From assembly GCA_009908385.1 (NCBI GenBank), contig JAAAPE010000004.1, positions 66,322 through 103,644 on the forward strand: a stretch of 37,323 nt of DNA, read 5' to 3'. This DNA is from Gammaproteobacteria bacterium (GTDB taxonomy: Bacteria; Pseudomonadota; Gammaproteobacteria; Xanthomonadales; Wenzhouxiangellaceae). Of the stretch, positions 1-8,622 are shown piece by piece (position 1 is the stretch's first letter; each line of letters begins with the position of its first letter). A program made the position numbers and the translations under genes. The notes beneath the pieces are model-generated. The model was not told the origin of the DNA, did no database searches, and worked only from the letters and a program-made list of their open reading frames with translations.

Positions 1-432
1 GGCGCCGTGACCCTGGGCAATCAGGTAGTCGACCCACTTCAGCAGCGCCCGGTTGAGGCGCCAGCTGCGCGCCACCAGGCCGTTGATGGCCAGGTCCGGA
101 CCCGCAAAACGCTGGATGCCCTGCTGCGGGCTGAAAGCCGTGGCTTCCGCCATGGCCGCGTCATGGTAGATGCGCACGTGGGCATTGGGGTTGTGCGAAC
201 GCTCGGCGCCGATGATGTAGGACAGGCGCACGAAAGTCGTGTAGGGGTGCCGCTCGATGACCTCGAGATACAGCTCGGGCCCCGACCCCAGCTGCGACAC
301 GAGGTGATCGCTCTCGGCCAGGGCATCCGGCAACAGCACGTTGAGCGCGCGGTAAATCGCGCTGTGCAGTTCCGGAAGCCGCCGCGCCAGAATCCGGCTC
401 GAGGGCTGCAGTTGACGGGTCGTCGTGAGCAT
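1..432 (-). CDS. DUF1249 (YqiB-like) protein, C-terminus cut by window edge
   Basis: Reading the minus strand from an ATG at 432 gives 144 codons that stay open to the window edge, so the C-terminus is missing. The product begins MLTTTRQLQPSSRILARRLP and contains an HVRIYHDAAMAEA segment and a WVDYLIAQGHG segment. These match the conserved parts of the DUF1249/YqiB family (E. coli YqiB has VRLYHDAMVAEV and YCLAHG). The family has no established biochemical role; in enterobacteria it lies between nudF and cpdA. The true frame was chosen over two other open minus-strand frames because only it gives recognisable family motifs. No clear Shine-Dalgarno sequence precedes the ATG. Confidence 0.8.
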   Translation of the reverse strand, partial: MLTTTRQLQPSSRILARRLPELHSAIYRALNVLLPDALAESDHLVSQLGSGPELYLEVIERHPYTTFVRLSYIIGAERSHNPNAHVRIYHDAAMAEATAFSPQQGIQRFAGPDLAINGLVARSWRLNRALLKWVDYLIAQGHGA

Positions 433-490
433 GGCCGGCGAGAATATCACACCGGGCGAAAACTGCCACCCCCTGCCGACATTCAAGCAC

Positions 491-545
491 GAAATTCGAA
501 ATACGAAATACGAAATAAATGCGAACGACCGAAATTCGTATGACC
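491..545. repeat. Heptamer array with reverse arm, 5' of the DUF1249 gene
   Basis: Four tandem 7-nt units (GAAATTC, GAAATAC, GAAATAC, GAAATAA) occupy 491-518. A second related segment, CGAAATTCGTATG, at 530-542 contains the partial inverse CGTAT/ATACG. The whole is AT-rich in a GC-rich genome. It fills much of the 129-nt gap between the DUF1249 start and the ppsR stop. It belongs with the other 7-8-nt arrays in this window; no coding capacity is credible. Confidence 0.7.
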
Positions 546-561
546 CAAACAGGCTCGCGCG

Positions 562-1380
562 CTAGCGCATTTCGCGATTGAGGCCCAGCTCCAGGAGGAT
601 TCGGCTGGCCAGTTCCTCGACCGAGGTTTCAGTCGAGGACAGCATCGGCACCCCCTCGGCGCGAAGCATCGCCTCGGCCGCCTCGACCTCGTAGCGGCAC
701 TGCTTGAGCGAGGCGTAACGGCTGCCGGGGCGCCGCGCCTCCCGGATCTGCGAGAGGCGCTCGGGATCGATGCTCAGGCCGAACAGTTTCTGCTTGTGCT
801 CGCGCAGGAAGGCGGGCAGCCGCGACTGCTCGAGATCCTCCTCGGTGAGCGGATAGTTGGCCGCCTTGACTCCGAAGTGCAGCGCCATGTAAAGGCAGGT
901 CGGCGTCTTGCCGGAGCGGGAGACGCCGATCAGCACCACTTCGGCGGCGTCGAGACGCTTGGAGATGCCGTCGTCGTGCGTCAGGGCGTAGTTGGTCGCC
1001 TCCATGCGGTCCTCGTAGCCCTTGCTGTCACCCATGCCGTGCGCCTGGCCCACTCGCGGCGAACGCGACACGCCCAGCGCCGACTCGAGCCGTTCCATGA
1101 AGGTCCCGAACATGTCGAACAGATGGCCGTTCGACGCCTCCAGGACGCCACTGACCTCCGGATCGACGATGGTGCTGAATATGATCGGTCCCTCTCCGCC
1201 CTCGGCCTCGGCGGCCCGGTCGATCAGGGACACCGCGTCACGCGCCTTGCTCGGCGTGTCGACGAACGGCAGGCGGACCTGCCGGAATTCGACGTTGGAG
1301 AACTGGGTCATCAGGCTGTGGCCGAAAGTCTCGGCCGTGATCGCCGTGCCGTCGGAGATAAAGAATACGGTTCTTCGCAT
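562..1380 (-). CDS. ppsR: PEP synthase regulatory protein (kinase/pyrophosphorylase, DUF299)
   Basis: This 272-residue protein is a DUF299 bifunctional regulator. In this family it inactivates PEP synthase by ADP-dependent threonine phosphorylation and reactivates it by phosphate-dependent pyrophosphorolysis. The start MRRTVFFISDGTAITAE at 1380 is the family N-terminus; an upstream extension to 1419 is not conserved. The P-loop-like GVSRSGKTPT motif lies at about residues 152-161, followed by the expected YPLTEEDLE segment. It is divergent from ppsA with 59 nt between the start codons, the usual arrangement for regulator and target, and length is normal. No anomalies seen. Confidence 0.95.
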   Translation of the reverse strand: MRRTVFFISDGTAITAETFGHSLMTQFSNVEFRQVRLPFVDTPSKARDAVSLIDRAAEAEGGEGPIIFSTIVDPEVSGVLEASNGHLFDMFGTFMERLESALGVSRSPRVGQAHGMGDSKGYEDRMEATNYALTHDDGISKRLDAAEVVLIGVSRSGKTPTCLYMALHFGVKAANYPLTEEDLEQSRLPAFLREHKQKLFGLSIDPERLSQIREARRPGSRYASLKQCRYEVEAAEAMLRAEGVPMLSSTETSVEELASRILLELGLNREMR

Positions 1381-1395
1381 AGGATTCCAGGCGGT

Positions 1396-1401
1396 TACAA
1401 T
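1396..1401 (+). promoter_or_regulatory. Probable -10 box for ppsA
   Basis: TACAAT (5 of 6 to the sigma-70 consensus) lies 38 nt before the GTG start of ppsA, in the short ppsR/ppsA divergent gap. No good -35 hexamer is seen at 16-18 nt spacing, so an activator may be needed. A GGGGAG Shine-Dalgarno sequence at about 1429-1434 supports the GTG start at 1440. Confidence 0.4.
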
Positions 1402-1439
1402 AGGCAGCTGATCACACACTGCCGCTTTGGGGAGTTCGA

Positions 1440-3803
1440 GTGTCCGAGTATATCCTTTGGCTCGATGAGCTTGGTATGGGCGACCTGGAAAAGGTCGGTG
1501 GGAAGAATGCCTCCCTGGGGGAAATGATCACTCATCTCAAGGACCTCGGGGTCAACGTGCCCGGCGGATTCGCGACCACGGCCGGGGCCTTCCGCAAGTT
1601 CCTCGACCAGTCCGGGCTGGCCGAACGGATCGGCAAGGCGCTCGACGCGCTCGATGCCGACGATACCCGGGCGCTGGCGAAAACCGGCGCGGACATCCGG
1701 CAGTGGGTCATGGACACGCCCCTGCCCGATGATCTCGAGCAAGCCATCCGCGACGCGTATGCGAAGATTCAGGAACGCTACGGCGAGAATCTCGCGGTGG
1801 CGGTCCGCTCCTCGGCGACCGCCGAGGACCTGCCCGACGCTTCCTTTGCCGGCCAGCAAGAGACGTTCCTCAACGTCTGCGGCATCGAGGCCGTGCTCGA
1901 GAAAATTCACGCGGTCTTCGCCAGCCTCTACAACGATCGTGCCATCGCCTACCGGGTACACCAGGGCTTCGCTCACGCCGACGTGGCGCTGTCGGCCGGC
2001 GTTCAGCTGATGGTGCGCGCCGGGGCCGGGGCCGCCGGCGTCCTGTTCACACTCGACACCGAGTCGGGCTACCGCGACGTCGTCTTCATCACCTCCAGCT
2101 ACGGCCTGGGCGAATCGGTCGTCCAGGGCGCCGTCAATCCGGACGAGTTCTACCTGTTCAAACCCAACCTGCGCGCCGACCGGCCGGCCGTGCTGCGCCG
2201 CACGATCGGCACCAAGGCGACGCGCATGATCTACGGCAGCGGCGAGAGTGGCGGCGTGCACACCGAGGACACGCCCGAGGCCGAGCGGCAGAAGTTCTCG
2301 ATCAGCGACGCCGAGGCGACCGAACTCGCCAGGATGGCGCTGACCATCGAGGATCACTACGGCCGCCCCATGGACATCGAATGGGGCAAGGACGGCGAAA
2401 CCGGTGAGCTGTTCATTCTCCAGGCACGCCCGGAAACCGTGAAGAGCCGGGCCGGCCAGACGATGGAGCGATTCAAGCTCGAGTCGACCGGACAGGTCCT
2501 GGCCGAGGGCCGGGCCATCGGCCAACGCATCGGGCAGGGCAAGGCACGGGTGATCGAATCGCTCGATGAAATTCACGAGGTCGAGGAAGGCGACGTGCTG
2601 ATCACCGACATGACCGACCCCGATTGGGAGCCGGTCATGAAGCGGGCCGCCGCGATCGTCACCAATCGCGGCGGACGCACCTGCCATGCCGCCATCATCG
2701 CCCGTGAACTGGGCATCCCGGCCGTGGTCGGCTGTGGAGACGCGACGGACCGCGTCCCGCACGCTTCGGAGGTCACCGTGTCCTGCAGCGAGGGGGACAC
2801 CGGCCGCATCTACGAGGGCGAACTCGAATTCAGCGTCAGCGAGGACTCGCTCGACGACATGCCGGAAGCGCCGTTGAAGATAATGATGAACGTCGCCAAC
2901 CCGGATCGGGCCTTCGACTTCGCCCTGATTCCGAACCACGGCATCGGCCTGGCGCGCCTCGAATTCATCATCAACCGGATGATCGGCATCCATCCGCTGG
3001 CCCTGCTCGACTACCAGGGACAGAGCGACGACGTCAGGGCGGAGATCGACCGTCGCACCGCCGGCTACGATGACCCGGTCAGCTTCTACGTCGACAAGCT
3101 CGCCGAAGGCATCGCCACCATCGCCGCACCCTTCGGACCCAACCCGGTGATCGTCCGGCTTTCGGACTTCAAGTCCAACGAATACGCCAACTTGATCGGG
3201 GGCGAGCGCTACGAGCCCGACGAGGAAAACCCAATGATCGGCTGGCGCGGCGCCTCGCGTTACGTCGACGAGAACTTCCAGCCGGCCTTCGAACTCGAGT
3301 GCCGGGCGATGAAGAAGGTCCGGGAAGAGATGGGCCTGGATCACGTCTGGGCCATGGTGCCGTTCGTGCGGACCGTCGGTGAAGGGCGCGACGTGGTCGA
3401 AGTGATGGAGAAGTTCGGCCTCAAGCGCGGCGACAACGGGCTCAAGGTCATCATGATGTGCGAGCTCCCCTCCAACGCGCTCAGCGCCGACGCCTTCCTG
3501 GAGCACTTCGACGGGTTCTCGATCGGATCCAACGACATGACCCAGCTGACGCTCGGACTCGACCGCGATTCAGGACTGGTGGCCCACCGCTTCGACGAGC
3601 GCGACCCGGCGGTCAAGGCGATGCTGGCGATGGCCATCGAAGCCTGCCTCAGGCAGGGCAAGTACATCGGCATCTGCGGCCAGGGGCCGTCCGACTATCC
3701 CGACCTGGCCGAGTGGCTGATGGACCAGGGCATCGAGAGCATGTCGCTCAACCCGGACACGGTGGTGGATACCTGGCGCAAGCTGGCCGAGCACAAGCGT
3801 TGA
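1440..3803 (+). CDS. ppsA: Phosphoenolpyruvate synthase
   Basis: This 787-residue cytosolic enzyme converts pyruvate, ATP and water to PEP, AMP and phosphate, the entry to gluconeogenesis from pyruvate. The domain order is standard. First comes an N-terminal ATP-grasp-like domain ([17 protein letters not shown] near residue 12, [20 protein letters not shown] near 120). A phosphohistidine swivel domain follows, with GGRTCHAAI and phospho-acceptor His416. The C-terminal TIM barrel has [15 protein letters not shown] and catalytic-type Cys746 in GICGQGPSD. Length matches E. coli PpsA (792). Translation starts at GTG (GTG TCC GAG TAT), chosen because of the GGGGAG ribosome site and the conserved SEYILWL beginning. 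Its regulator ppsR is divergent upstream. Confidence 0.97.
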   Translation: MSEYILWLDELGMGDLEKVGGKNASLGEMITHLKDLGVNVPGGFATTAGAFRKFLDQSGLAERIGKALDALDADDTRALAKTGADIRQWVMDTPLPDDLEQAIRDAYAKIQERYGENLAVAVRSSATAEDLPDASFAGQQETFLNVCGIEAVLEKIHAVFASLYNDRAIAYRVHQGFAHADVALSAGVQLMVRAGAGAAGVLFTLDTESGYRDVVFITSSYGLGESVVQGAVNPDEFYLFKPNLRADRPAVLRRTIGTKATRMIYGSGESGGVHTEDTPEAERQKFSISDAEATELARMALTIEDHYGRPMDIEWGKDGETGELFILQARPETVKSRAGQTMERFKLESTGQVLAEGRAIGQRIGQGKARVIESLDEIHEVEEGDVLITDMTDPDWEPVMKRAAAIVTNRGGRTCHAAIIARELGIPAVVGCGDATDRVPHASEVTVSCSEGDTGRIYEGELEFSVSEDSLDDMPEAPLKIMMNVANPDRAFDFALIPNHGIGLARLEFIINRMIGIHPLALLDYQGQSDDVRAEIDRRTAGYDDPVSFYVDKLAEGIATIAAPFGPNPVIVRLSDFKSNEYANLIGGERYEPDEENPMIGWRGASRYVDENFQPAFELECRAMKKVREEMGLDHVWAMVPFVRTVGEGRDVVEVMEKFGLKRGDNGLKVIMMCELPSNALSADAFLEHFDGFSIGSNDMTQLTLGLDRDSGLVAHRFDERDPAVKAMLAMAIEACLRQGKYIGICGQGPSDYPDLAEWLMDQGIESMSLNPDTVVDTWRKLAEHKR

Positions 3804-3814
3804 TTGCGTGAGGG

Positions 3815-3835
3815 GTCAGGAGTCGGGAGTCAGGA
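3815..3835 (+). repeat. Heptamer array 3' of ppsA
   Basis: Three tandem 7-nt units, GTCAGGA GTCGGGA GTCAGGA, start 11 nt after the ppsA stop. No obvious facing arm of the same unit is present; instead the nested palindrome at 3853-3955 follows immediately. Confidence 0.65.
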
Positions 3836-3852
3836 GGATCGAGACCCGCGTC

Positions 3853-3955
3853 GGTCGGGGCCGCGTTCGCGACGGACGACGTAGAAGATCCGGTCACGCG
3901 TGAGCTATGCGTGATCAAGACCGACAGGTCGTCCGTCGGGGACGCGGCCCCGACC
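3853..3955. repeat. Nested palindromic element between convergent ppsA and orn
   Basis: A 28-nt arm at 3853-3880 (GGTCGGGGCCGCG...GGACGAC) is matched by its inverse complement at 3928-3955 with only two mismatches. The 47-nt centre contains a second, inner inverted repeat: TCACGC at 3894-3899 against GCGTGA at 3909-3914. The right arm can also fold on itself (GTCGGGG/CCCCGAC). This is the architecture of REP/BIME-type elements. The last arm base, 3955, is also the first base of the plus-strand complement of the orn TAG stop codon. The element could act as a bidirectional terminator for ppsA and orn, but it has no T-run. Confidence 0.8.
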
Positions 3956-4503
3956 TACGACCCGCCCAGCTCTCCCATGAAGCGCCGGTAGTAGCGGAGC
4001 TCCTCGATCGAATCCCTGATATCCTCGAGGGCCTGGTGGCTGGAGTCCTTGCTGAATCCCCCGCCTACTTCCGGCGCCCAGCGGCGCGCGAGTTCCTTGA
4101 GGGTCGAGACGTCGAGATTGCGGTAGTGGAAATAGGCTTCCAGCTTCGGCATCAATCGCGCCATGAAGCGACGGTCCTGGCAGATCGAGTTGCCGCACAT
4201 CGGCGAGCAACCCGGCGGGACGTAATGCTCGAGGAAGGCGATGGTCCGGCGCTCGGCCTCGGCGAGATCGGTGTCGGACTCGAGGCAGCGACGGACCAGC
4301 CCCGACTCGGTGTGCGTCCGGGTGTTCCATTCATCCATACCCTCGAGCACGCTGCGCGGCGTGGCAATGGCCAGCTCCGGCCCGACCGCCACTTCGGTCA
4401 GCCCGGCATCCGTCACCAGCGTGGCGACCTCGATGATCGTGTCGGTGGCCGGATCGAGCCCCGTCATCTCGAGGTCGATCCAGATGAAGTTGTTCTCGTT
4501 CAT
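3955..4503 (-). CDS. orn: Oligoribonuclease (DEDDh 3'-5' exoribonuclease)
   Basis: This 182-residue enzyme degrades 2-5-nt RNAs, including pGpG from cyclic-di-GMP breakdown, to mononucleotides. Exonuclease residues are in place: Asp10 and Glu12 in [10 protein letters not shown], Asp110 in SICQD, His156 and Asp161 in HQALEDIRD. Length is normal (E. coli 181). The start [15 protein letters not shown] at 4503 is chosen over an extension to 4527 because family members begin just before this motif. The C-terminus ends GELGGS with a TAG whose final base falls in the palindrome at 3853-3955. It is divergent from rsgA with 56 nt between starts, an arrangement conserved in gammaproteobacteria. Confidence 0.97.
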   Translation of the reverse strand: MNENNFIWIDLEMTGLDPATDTIIEVATLVTDAGLTEVAVGPELAIATPRSVLEGMDEWNTRTHTESGLVRRCLESDTDLAEAERRTIAFLEHYVPPGCSPMCGNSICQDRRFMARLMPKLEAYFHYRNLDVSTLKELARRWAPEVGGGFSKDSSHQALEDIRDSIEELRYYRRFMGELGGS

Positions 4504-4559
4504 TCCGGGGAAGGGTCCTGGCGTCAAGCCACGGCACTATACCAGCAAGATAAGCGACC

Positions 4560-5447
4560 ATGAGCGAGAGCCCGGTCAGGCTGGTCCAGGCGCACGCCAA
4601 CCACGGCGCGGCCTGGGTTAACGGTGACTTGCGGCCGGTCCATTTCCCGCGCCGCATCGAACGCCCCCTGCCCGGCGATCTCGTCCACATCGACGACGCC
4701 GGCACGCTGACCGCCGTCGTCGAGCGCCGCAACCTCTTCGGGCGCGGCGATGGTCGCGGCCGCTTCCGGCCGATCGCCGCCAACCTCGATCGCTCGGTGA
4801 TCGTGATCGCGTCCGAGCCGGCTCCCAGTCGTGACCTCCTGCATCGCTATCTCGCTGCTGCCCTCATCCGCGGCATCGAGCCGCTCATCGTGCTCAACAA
4901 GTCCGACCTGCCTCGCCCCCGACAGGCGCCGTTCACCGAACTGCAGGCACTGGGGGAGCTGGGCTTCGAGCATGTGGAAGCTCGCTGCCTTCCGGAGCCG
5001 GACGTCGCTGCCCTGCAGTCGCGCATCGGCTGCGGCATCACGCTGCTGGCAGGCCAGTCCGGCGTCGGCAAGTCGTCCCTGCTCAACGCGCTGGTGCCGG
5101 ACATCGAAGCCCAGACCGGCAGGCTTTCGCGCGTCACGGGCAAGGGAACGCACACCACCACCACGGCGACCGCCCACCGCCACGGCGACGACGCCTGGCT
5201 GATCGACACCCCGGGCGTCTGGGAATACGGGCTCTGGAAAATGGACCCGGAAACGCTGCAGCGAGGTTTCCCGGAATTCTCCAAGCACGCGGCCGGCTGC
5301 CGCTTTCGCGATTGCAGGCACCGCTCCGAACCCGGTTGCGCCGTGGTCGCCGCGGTCGAAAGCGGCGCCCTGCCCGGCTTCCGCCACCAGGCCTGGCTTC
5401 GCCTGCTGGCCGAGCAGGAGCGTTTCGGGTGCCAGGGTGTGCGGTAG
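4560..5447 (+). CDS. rsgA: Ribosome small-subunit GTPase RsgA
   Basis: This 295-residue circularly permuted GTPase acts in late 30S subunit maturation. The order is OB-fold (about residues 1-75), then G4 NKSD at 113-116, G1 GQSGVGKS at 165-172 and G3 DTPG at 216-219. This is the permuted order that defines the family. A C-terminal zinc knuckle follows with Cys247, Cys252, His254 and Cys260 (CRFRDCRHRSEPGC). Length is on the short side compared with about 350 in E. coli, which has an N-terminal extension. It is divergent from orn and ends 11 nt before a long octamer repeat array. Confidence 0.96.
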   Translation: MSESPVRLVQAHANHGAAWVNGDLRPVHFPRRIERPLPGDLVHIDDAGTLTAVVERRNLFGRGDGRGRFRPIAANLDRSVIVIASEPAPSRDLLHRYLAAALIRGIEPLIVLNKSDLPRPRQAPFTELQALGELGFEHVEARCLPEPDVAALQSRIGCGITLLAGQSGVGKSSLLNALVPDIEAQTGRLSRVTGKGTHTTTTATAHRHGDDAWLIDTPGVWEYGLWKMDPETLQRGFPEFSKHAAGCRFRDCRHRSEPGCAVVAAVESGALPGFRHQAWLRLLAEQERFGCQGVR

Positions 5448-5458
5448 CGGGTAGGTCT

Positions 5459-5602
5459 GTGCGTCCGTGCGTCCGTGCGTCCGTGCGTCCGTGCGTCCGT
5501 GCGTCAGTGCGTCAGTGCGTCCGTTCGTCAGTGCGTCAGTAGTCAGTGGTCAGGCGCACCGACGTACAGACCACAGACGCACGGACGCACTGACCACAGC
5601 CC
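5459..5602. repeat. Octamer array GTGCGTCC x10 with inverted copy
   Basis: Ten contiguous 8-nt units run from 5459 to 5538: five GTGCGTCC, then GTGCGTCA, GTGCGTCA, GTGCGTCC, GTTCGTCA and GTGCGTCA. About 40 nt later, 5576-5590 (GACGCACGGACGCAC) is the exact 15-nt inverse complement of nearly two units, followed by CTGACCAC, the inverse of GTGGTCAG just upstream. The region can therefore form a long stem. It fills the gap between convergent rsgA and the dehydrogenase gene. The apparent reading frames here encode only repeated RPCVRAS-like peptides and are not credible. Confidence 0.85.
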
Positions 5603-5618
5603 CACCGACTCCCCGGCC

Positions 5619-6287
5619 CTACCAGGGCAGTTCCTCGCCGTTGGCATGCCGGAAGCTGCCCGTCGTCTCCATGCTCAGCTCGTCGATGCGCTCGACCAGG
5701 CCGGCCGCGGCCTCGGCGGGTTCGACGTCGCCGCGACTGCCGGTCATGTCGGTTCGCACGAAACCGGGATGCAGCAGGCCGACAGCGATCTCGCGGTCGG
5801 CCAGCTCGTGCGCCAGGTTCATGCCGGCCATGTTCGCCGCCGCCTTGGACAGACGGTAGCCCCAAGCGCCGCCGGAGCCGTTGTCCGCGATGGAACCGAC
5901 CCGCGAGGAAATGATGACGACCTTGCCGCCGTTGACCAGGTGGTTGATCAAGGCGTGAGTGACGCGCAATGGGCCGAGCGCATTGACCTCGTACTGCAGC
6001 CGCCAGCTGTCGATGTCTTCCTCGATCCGCTCCAGGGTGGAAGGAACCAGCACCCCGGCGTTGTTGACCAGCAGGTCGATCCTGCGTCCGGCCAGTCGAT
6101 CGGCCAGCTCCCGGAGGCTGTCCCGGTCCGTGATGTCGATGCCTTCCTCGACCTGGACATCCAGGGACTGCAGATCCGGCGAGGCCTTGCGGCACACGGC
6201 GATGACGCGGTAGCCGCGATCGGTCAGCTGACGCGCCAGTTCGAGCCCGATACCGCGGTTGGCGCCGGTGATGACGGCAGTTTTCAT
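5619..6287 (-). CDS. Short-chain dehydrogenase/reductase, C-factor-like
   Basis: This 222-residue Rossmann-fold oxidoreductase is of unknown substrate. Classical SDR motifs are present: cofactor loop TGANRGIG at residues 7-14, NNAG at 75-78, and an active site formed by Ser near 128 with Tyr144 and Lys148 (YRLSK). The short length and the overall pattern resemble the CsgA/C-factor group of SDRs, which often act on sugars or carbonyl compounds, but this does not fix a reaction. The arginine in the cofactor loop suggests NADP(H), which is an inference. No strong ribosome site is seen before the ATG at 6287. The gene stands alone, convergent with rsgA. Confidence 0.85.
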   Translation of the reverse strand: MKTAVITGANRGIGLELARQLTDRGYRVIAVCRKASPDLQSLDVQVEEGIDITDRDSLRELADRLAGRRIDLLVNNAGVLVPSTLERIEEDIDSWRLQYEVNALGPLRVTHALINHLVNGGKVVIISSRVGSIADNGSGGAWGYRLSKAAANMAGMNLAHELADREIAVGLLHPGFVRTDMTGSRGDVEPAEAAAGLVERIDELSMETTGSFRHANGEELPW

Positions 6288-6411
6288 GATTTGGAGAATC
6301 CGCTTTGAATGCGTGGCTTATGCTACTATTTTTGCAATGTCTTGCTGCGTGAATCGCTGGGTTCTCTCCAGTGGCTCACCGCAAGCCGAGGGTTCAACCA
6401 GAGGAACTGCC

Positions 6412-6735
6412 ATGATGCGTGAAACACTGGGCAAGCTGGTTTGGGGGGCGGCTTTGAGCGGAATGATGGGCATCGCCATGGCCGGCGACGTCCTCCTGAT
6501 CGAAAAGGTCGAGGAACGCATGCTGCGCGACCTCCCCGGAAACGGCCTGACCAAGGCCCAGGTGGAGTCGCGCTTCGGCGTACCCAGCGAGCGACATGCG
6601 CCCGTCGGTGAGCCGCCGATCACGCGCTGGGTCTACGACGACTTCAACGTGTTCTTCGAGTACGACCTGGTCATCGAGAGCGTTCTCCATCACGACGCGA
6701 TCATGCGGGAAGTCGAGGCCCAGAGCGAGCTCTGA
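6412..6735 (+). CDS. Small secreted BamE/SmpA-like protein
   Basis: This 107-residue protein starts MMRETLGKLVWGAALSGMMG after a GAGGA ribosome site 6 nt upstream. An upstream extension in the same frame is rejected for lack of a ribosome site. The N-terminus is a signal peptide ending near AMAGD, with no lipobox cysteine, so it is probably periplasmic. The mature part has the rhythm of the SmpA/OmlA (BamE) fold: GLTKAQVESRFGVPSE, then a tryptophan-tyrosine strand (TRWVYDDFNVFFEYD) and a short VIESVL strand. Function is unknown. It ends 16 nt before the agmatine deiminase gene and probably shares its transcript. Confidence 0.75.
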   Translation: MMRETLGKLVWGAALSGMMGIAMAGDVLLIEKVEERMLRDLPGNGLTKAQVESRFGVPSERHAPVGEPPITRWVYDDFNVFFEYDLVIESVLHHDAIMREVEAQSEL

Positions 6736-6751
6736 GTCGCAGCGAGCGTTC

Positions 6752-7738
6752 ATGTCCCATACCGACTATCGCCTGCCGGCCGAATGGGAAACCCAGAGCG
6801 CCACCCTGCTCGCCTGGCCTTCCCAGGCGACGGACTGGCGCGAGAACCTCGAAGCCATCCGCGATGAATACCGCGAACTGATCGGAAACATCCTGGCTTT
6901 CCAGCCGGTCGTGCTGCTCCTCCCGCCGGACGAACCCGCACCGCGGGATCTGCCAGAGCGCCCGGACCTGCACCGCCTGAGCGTGCGCTACAACGACACC
7001 TGGTGTCGCGACTACGGCCCGGTCGTACTGGTCTTTTCCGGCTATCGCCTGGCGCTGGATTTTCACTTCGACGGCTGGGGCGGCAAGTATCCCGCCTCGC
7101 TGGACAACCGGGTCAATGCCCACCTGTCGCGTCACGACCTGTTCGACCGCATGCAGTTCCGCCAGTACCTGTTCGAACTCGAAGGCGGAGCGATCGAGAG
7201 CGACGGCCGCGGCCGCCTGCTGGTCAACTGGCACTGCCTGCGGGCGCGCCACCCGCACCTGAGCGATCGGGAGATCGACTTCGAGCTACACAACCTGCTC
7301 AACGTCGACCAGGTGCTCGGGGTCGATCTCGAACCGATGGAAGGCGACGACACCGACGGGCACATCGATACGCTGGCGCGATTCACCGACCACGACACGA
7401 TCGTCTTCCAGACGCAGCGCGACGACGAACGCACCGGCCGCATCCGGGGCCAGCTGGAAGCGCTGCGCACTCGCGACGCAACCGGCTACCGGCTGGTCGC
7501 CCTGCCCTTCCCCGACGATATCCGTCCCGGGCTGCCCGCCAGTTACGCCAATTTCCTGTTCGTCAACGACGGCTGCCTGGTGCCCGCCTACGGCAGCCGC
7601 CACGACGAGACGGCCTGCGACATCCTGGCCGAGCTCCTGCCCGACCGGCGTATCGTTCAGGTGCCGGCCGCGACGATGATCACGCAGTCGGGTGGCCCGC
7701 ATTGCGCCAGCATGCACATTCCGGCCGCGCTCGGATGA
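6752..7738 (+). CDS. aguA: Agmatine deiminase (peptidyl-arginine-deiminase fold)
   Basis: This 328-residue enzyme hydrolyses agmatine to N-carbamoylputrescine and ammonia. Guanidino-modifying-enzyme motifs are present in order: YNDTWCRDYGP at residues 80-90, GDDTDGHID with His204 and Asp206, NFLFVNDGCLVPAYG, and the nucleophile Cys318 in GGPHCASMHIP. The family consensus has a cysteine in GGIHC followed by a Thr or Ser. Length is slightly below the usual 350-370. The ATG at 6752 was chosen because the family begins just before LPAEWE; a longer in-frame start at 6596 would overlap the upstream gene. The stop overlaps the start of aguB (ATGA), indicating translational coupling. Confidence 0.93.
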   Translation: MSHTDYRLPAEWETQSATLLAWPSQATDWRENLEAIRDEYRELIGNILAFQPVVLLLPPDEPAPRDLPERPDLHRLSVRYNDTWCRDYGPVVLVFSGYRLALDFHFDGWGGKYPASLDNRVNAHLSRHDLFDRMQFRQYLFELEGGAIESDGRGRLLVNWHCLRARHPHLSDREIDFELHNLLNVDQVLGVDLEPMEGDDTDGHIDTLARFTDHDTIVFQTQRDDERTGRIRGQLEALRTRDATGYRLVALPFPDDIRPGLPASYANFLFVNDGCLVPAYGSRHDETACDILAELLPDRRIVQVPAATMITQSGGPHCASMHIPAALG

Positions 7739-8622
7739 ATCCGCGCCGCCTCGACATCGCCCTGGTCCAGCACGCCATGGGACCGGATGCCGGTGAAAAC
7801 CGCGCAGCCACCGCCGACGGCATCGCGCGCTCGGCGGAGCTGGGGGCCGGACTGGTGCTGCTGCCGGAACTGCATGCCAGCGAGTACTTCTGCAAGTACC
7901 AGGACCCCGAACTGTTCGACCTCGCCGAGCGCCTCGACGGCCCGACCTGCCGGATGCTCGCGCAGGCCGCGGAGCAGCACGGCGTGGTGGTCATCGGGTC
8001 GATCTTCGAGCATCGCGCACCGGGACTGGCGCACAACACGGCCGTAGTGTTCGAACGGGACGGAAGCCTGGCCGGCGTCTACCGCAAGATGCACATCCCC
8101 GACGACCCCGGCTACAACGAGAAGTTCTACTTCACGCCCGGCGATCTCGGTTTCGAGCCCATCGACACCTCGGTCGGTCGCCTCGGCGTCCTGGTGTGCT
8201 GGGACCAGTGGTACCCGGAGGCGGCGCGCCTGATGGCGCTCGCCGGCGCGGAACTGTTGCTGTACCCGACCGCCATCGGGCTCGACCTCGACGACGAGGA
8301 GGACGAGCAGCGCCGCCAGCTCGAGGCATGGCGCACCATCCAGCGTTCCCACGCCATCGCCAACGGTATTCCGATGGCCACCTGTAACCGGGTCGGCTTC
8401 GAACCGGACCGCTCCGGCGGCGAACGGGAAGCCGAATTCTGGGGGCACAGCCTGGTCGCGGGCCCGCAGGGCGAGATCCTGGCCGAAGCCGGCAGTGAAG
8501 CCGAAGTGCTGTTCGCCAGCCTGGATCTGCGTCGATCCGAGGCGGTCCGGCGAATCTGGCCCTTCATGCGCGATCGCCGGATCGACGCCTACGGCGACCT
8601 GCTCAAGCGCTGGCGCAGCTGA
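7735..8622 (+). CDS. aguB: N-carbamoylputrescine amidase (nitrilase family)
   Basis: This 295-residue carbon-nitrogen hydrolase converts N-carbamoylputrescine to putrescine, CO2 and ammonia. The Glu-Lys-Cys triad is visible as Glu45 ([10 protein letters not shown]), Lys118 ([22 protein letters not shown] region) and Cys155 ([13 protein letters not shown]). The ASEYFC and [10 protein letters not shown] segments are typical of plant and bacterial N-carbamoylputrescine amidases rather than other nitrilases. It starts in the ATGA overlap with aguA. Its last 20 nt overlap, tail to tail, the end of the N-formylglutamate amidohydrolase-like gene on the other strand. Confidence 0.93.
   Translation: MNPRRLDIALVQHAMGPDAGENRAATADGIARSAELGAGLVLLPELHASEYFCKYQDPELFDLAERLDGPTCRMLAQAAEQHGVVVIGSIFEHRAPGLAHNTAVVFERDGSLAGVYRKMHIPDDPGYNEKFYFTPGDLGFEPIDTSVGRLGVLVCWDQWYPEAARLMALAGAELLLYPTAIGLDLDDEEDEQRRQLEAWRTIQRSHAIANGIPMATCNRVGFEPDRSGGEREAEFWGHSLVAGPQGEILAEAGSEAEVLFASLDLRRSEAVRRIWPFMRDRRIDAYGDLLKRWRS

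Noticed and set aside
7-543. Plus-strand open frame of 178 codons opposite the DUF1249 gene
   Set aside because: The opposite strand gives a recognisable DUF1249 protein; this frame has no family match, and its end runs through the GAAATAC repeat.
1395-3506. 703-codon open frame on the minus strand opposite ppsA
   Set aside because: It is an antisense shadow in high-GC DNA; ppsA is certain on the other strand over the same bases.
5459-5602. CRISPR array
   Set aside because: The units are 8 nt, contiguous and without spacers, and no cas genes are present.
5467-5859. Plus-strand open frames with repeated Arg-Pro-Cys-Val-Arg-Ala-Ser peptides
   Set aside because: The peptide repetition is the translation of the GTGCGTCC octamer array and continues antisense to the dehydrogenase gene.
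6259-6411. N-terminal extension of the BamE-like protein
   Set aside because: It would overlap the divergent dehydrogenase start and place 51 residues ahead of a good signal peptide with its own ribosome site.
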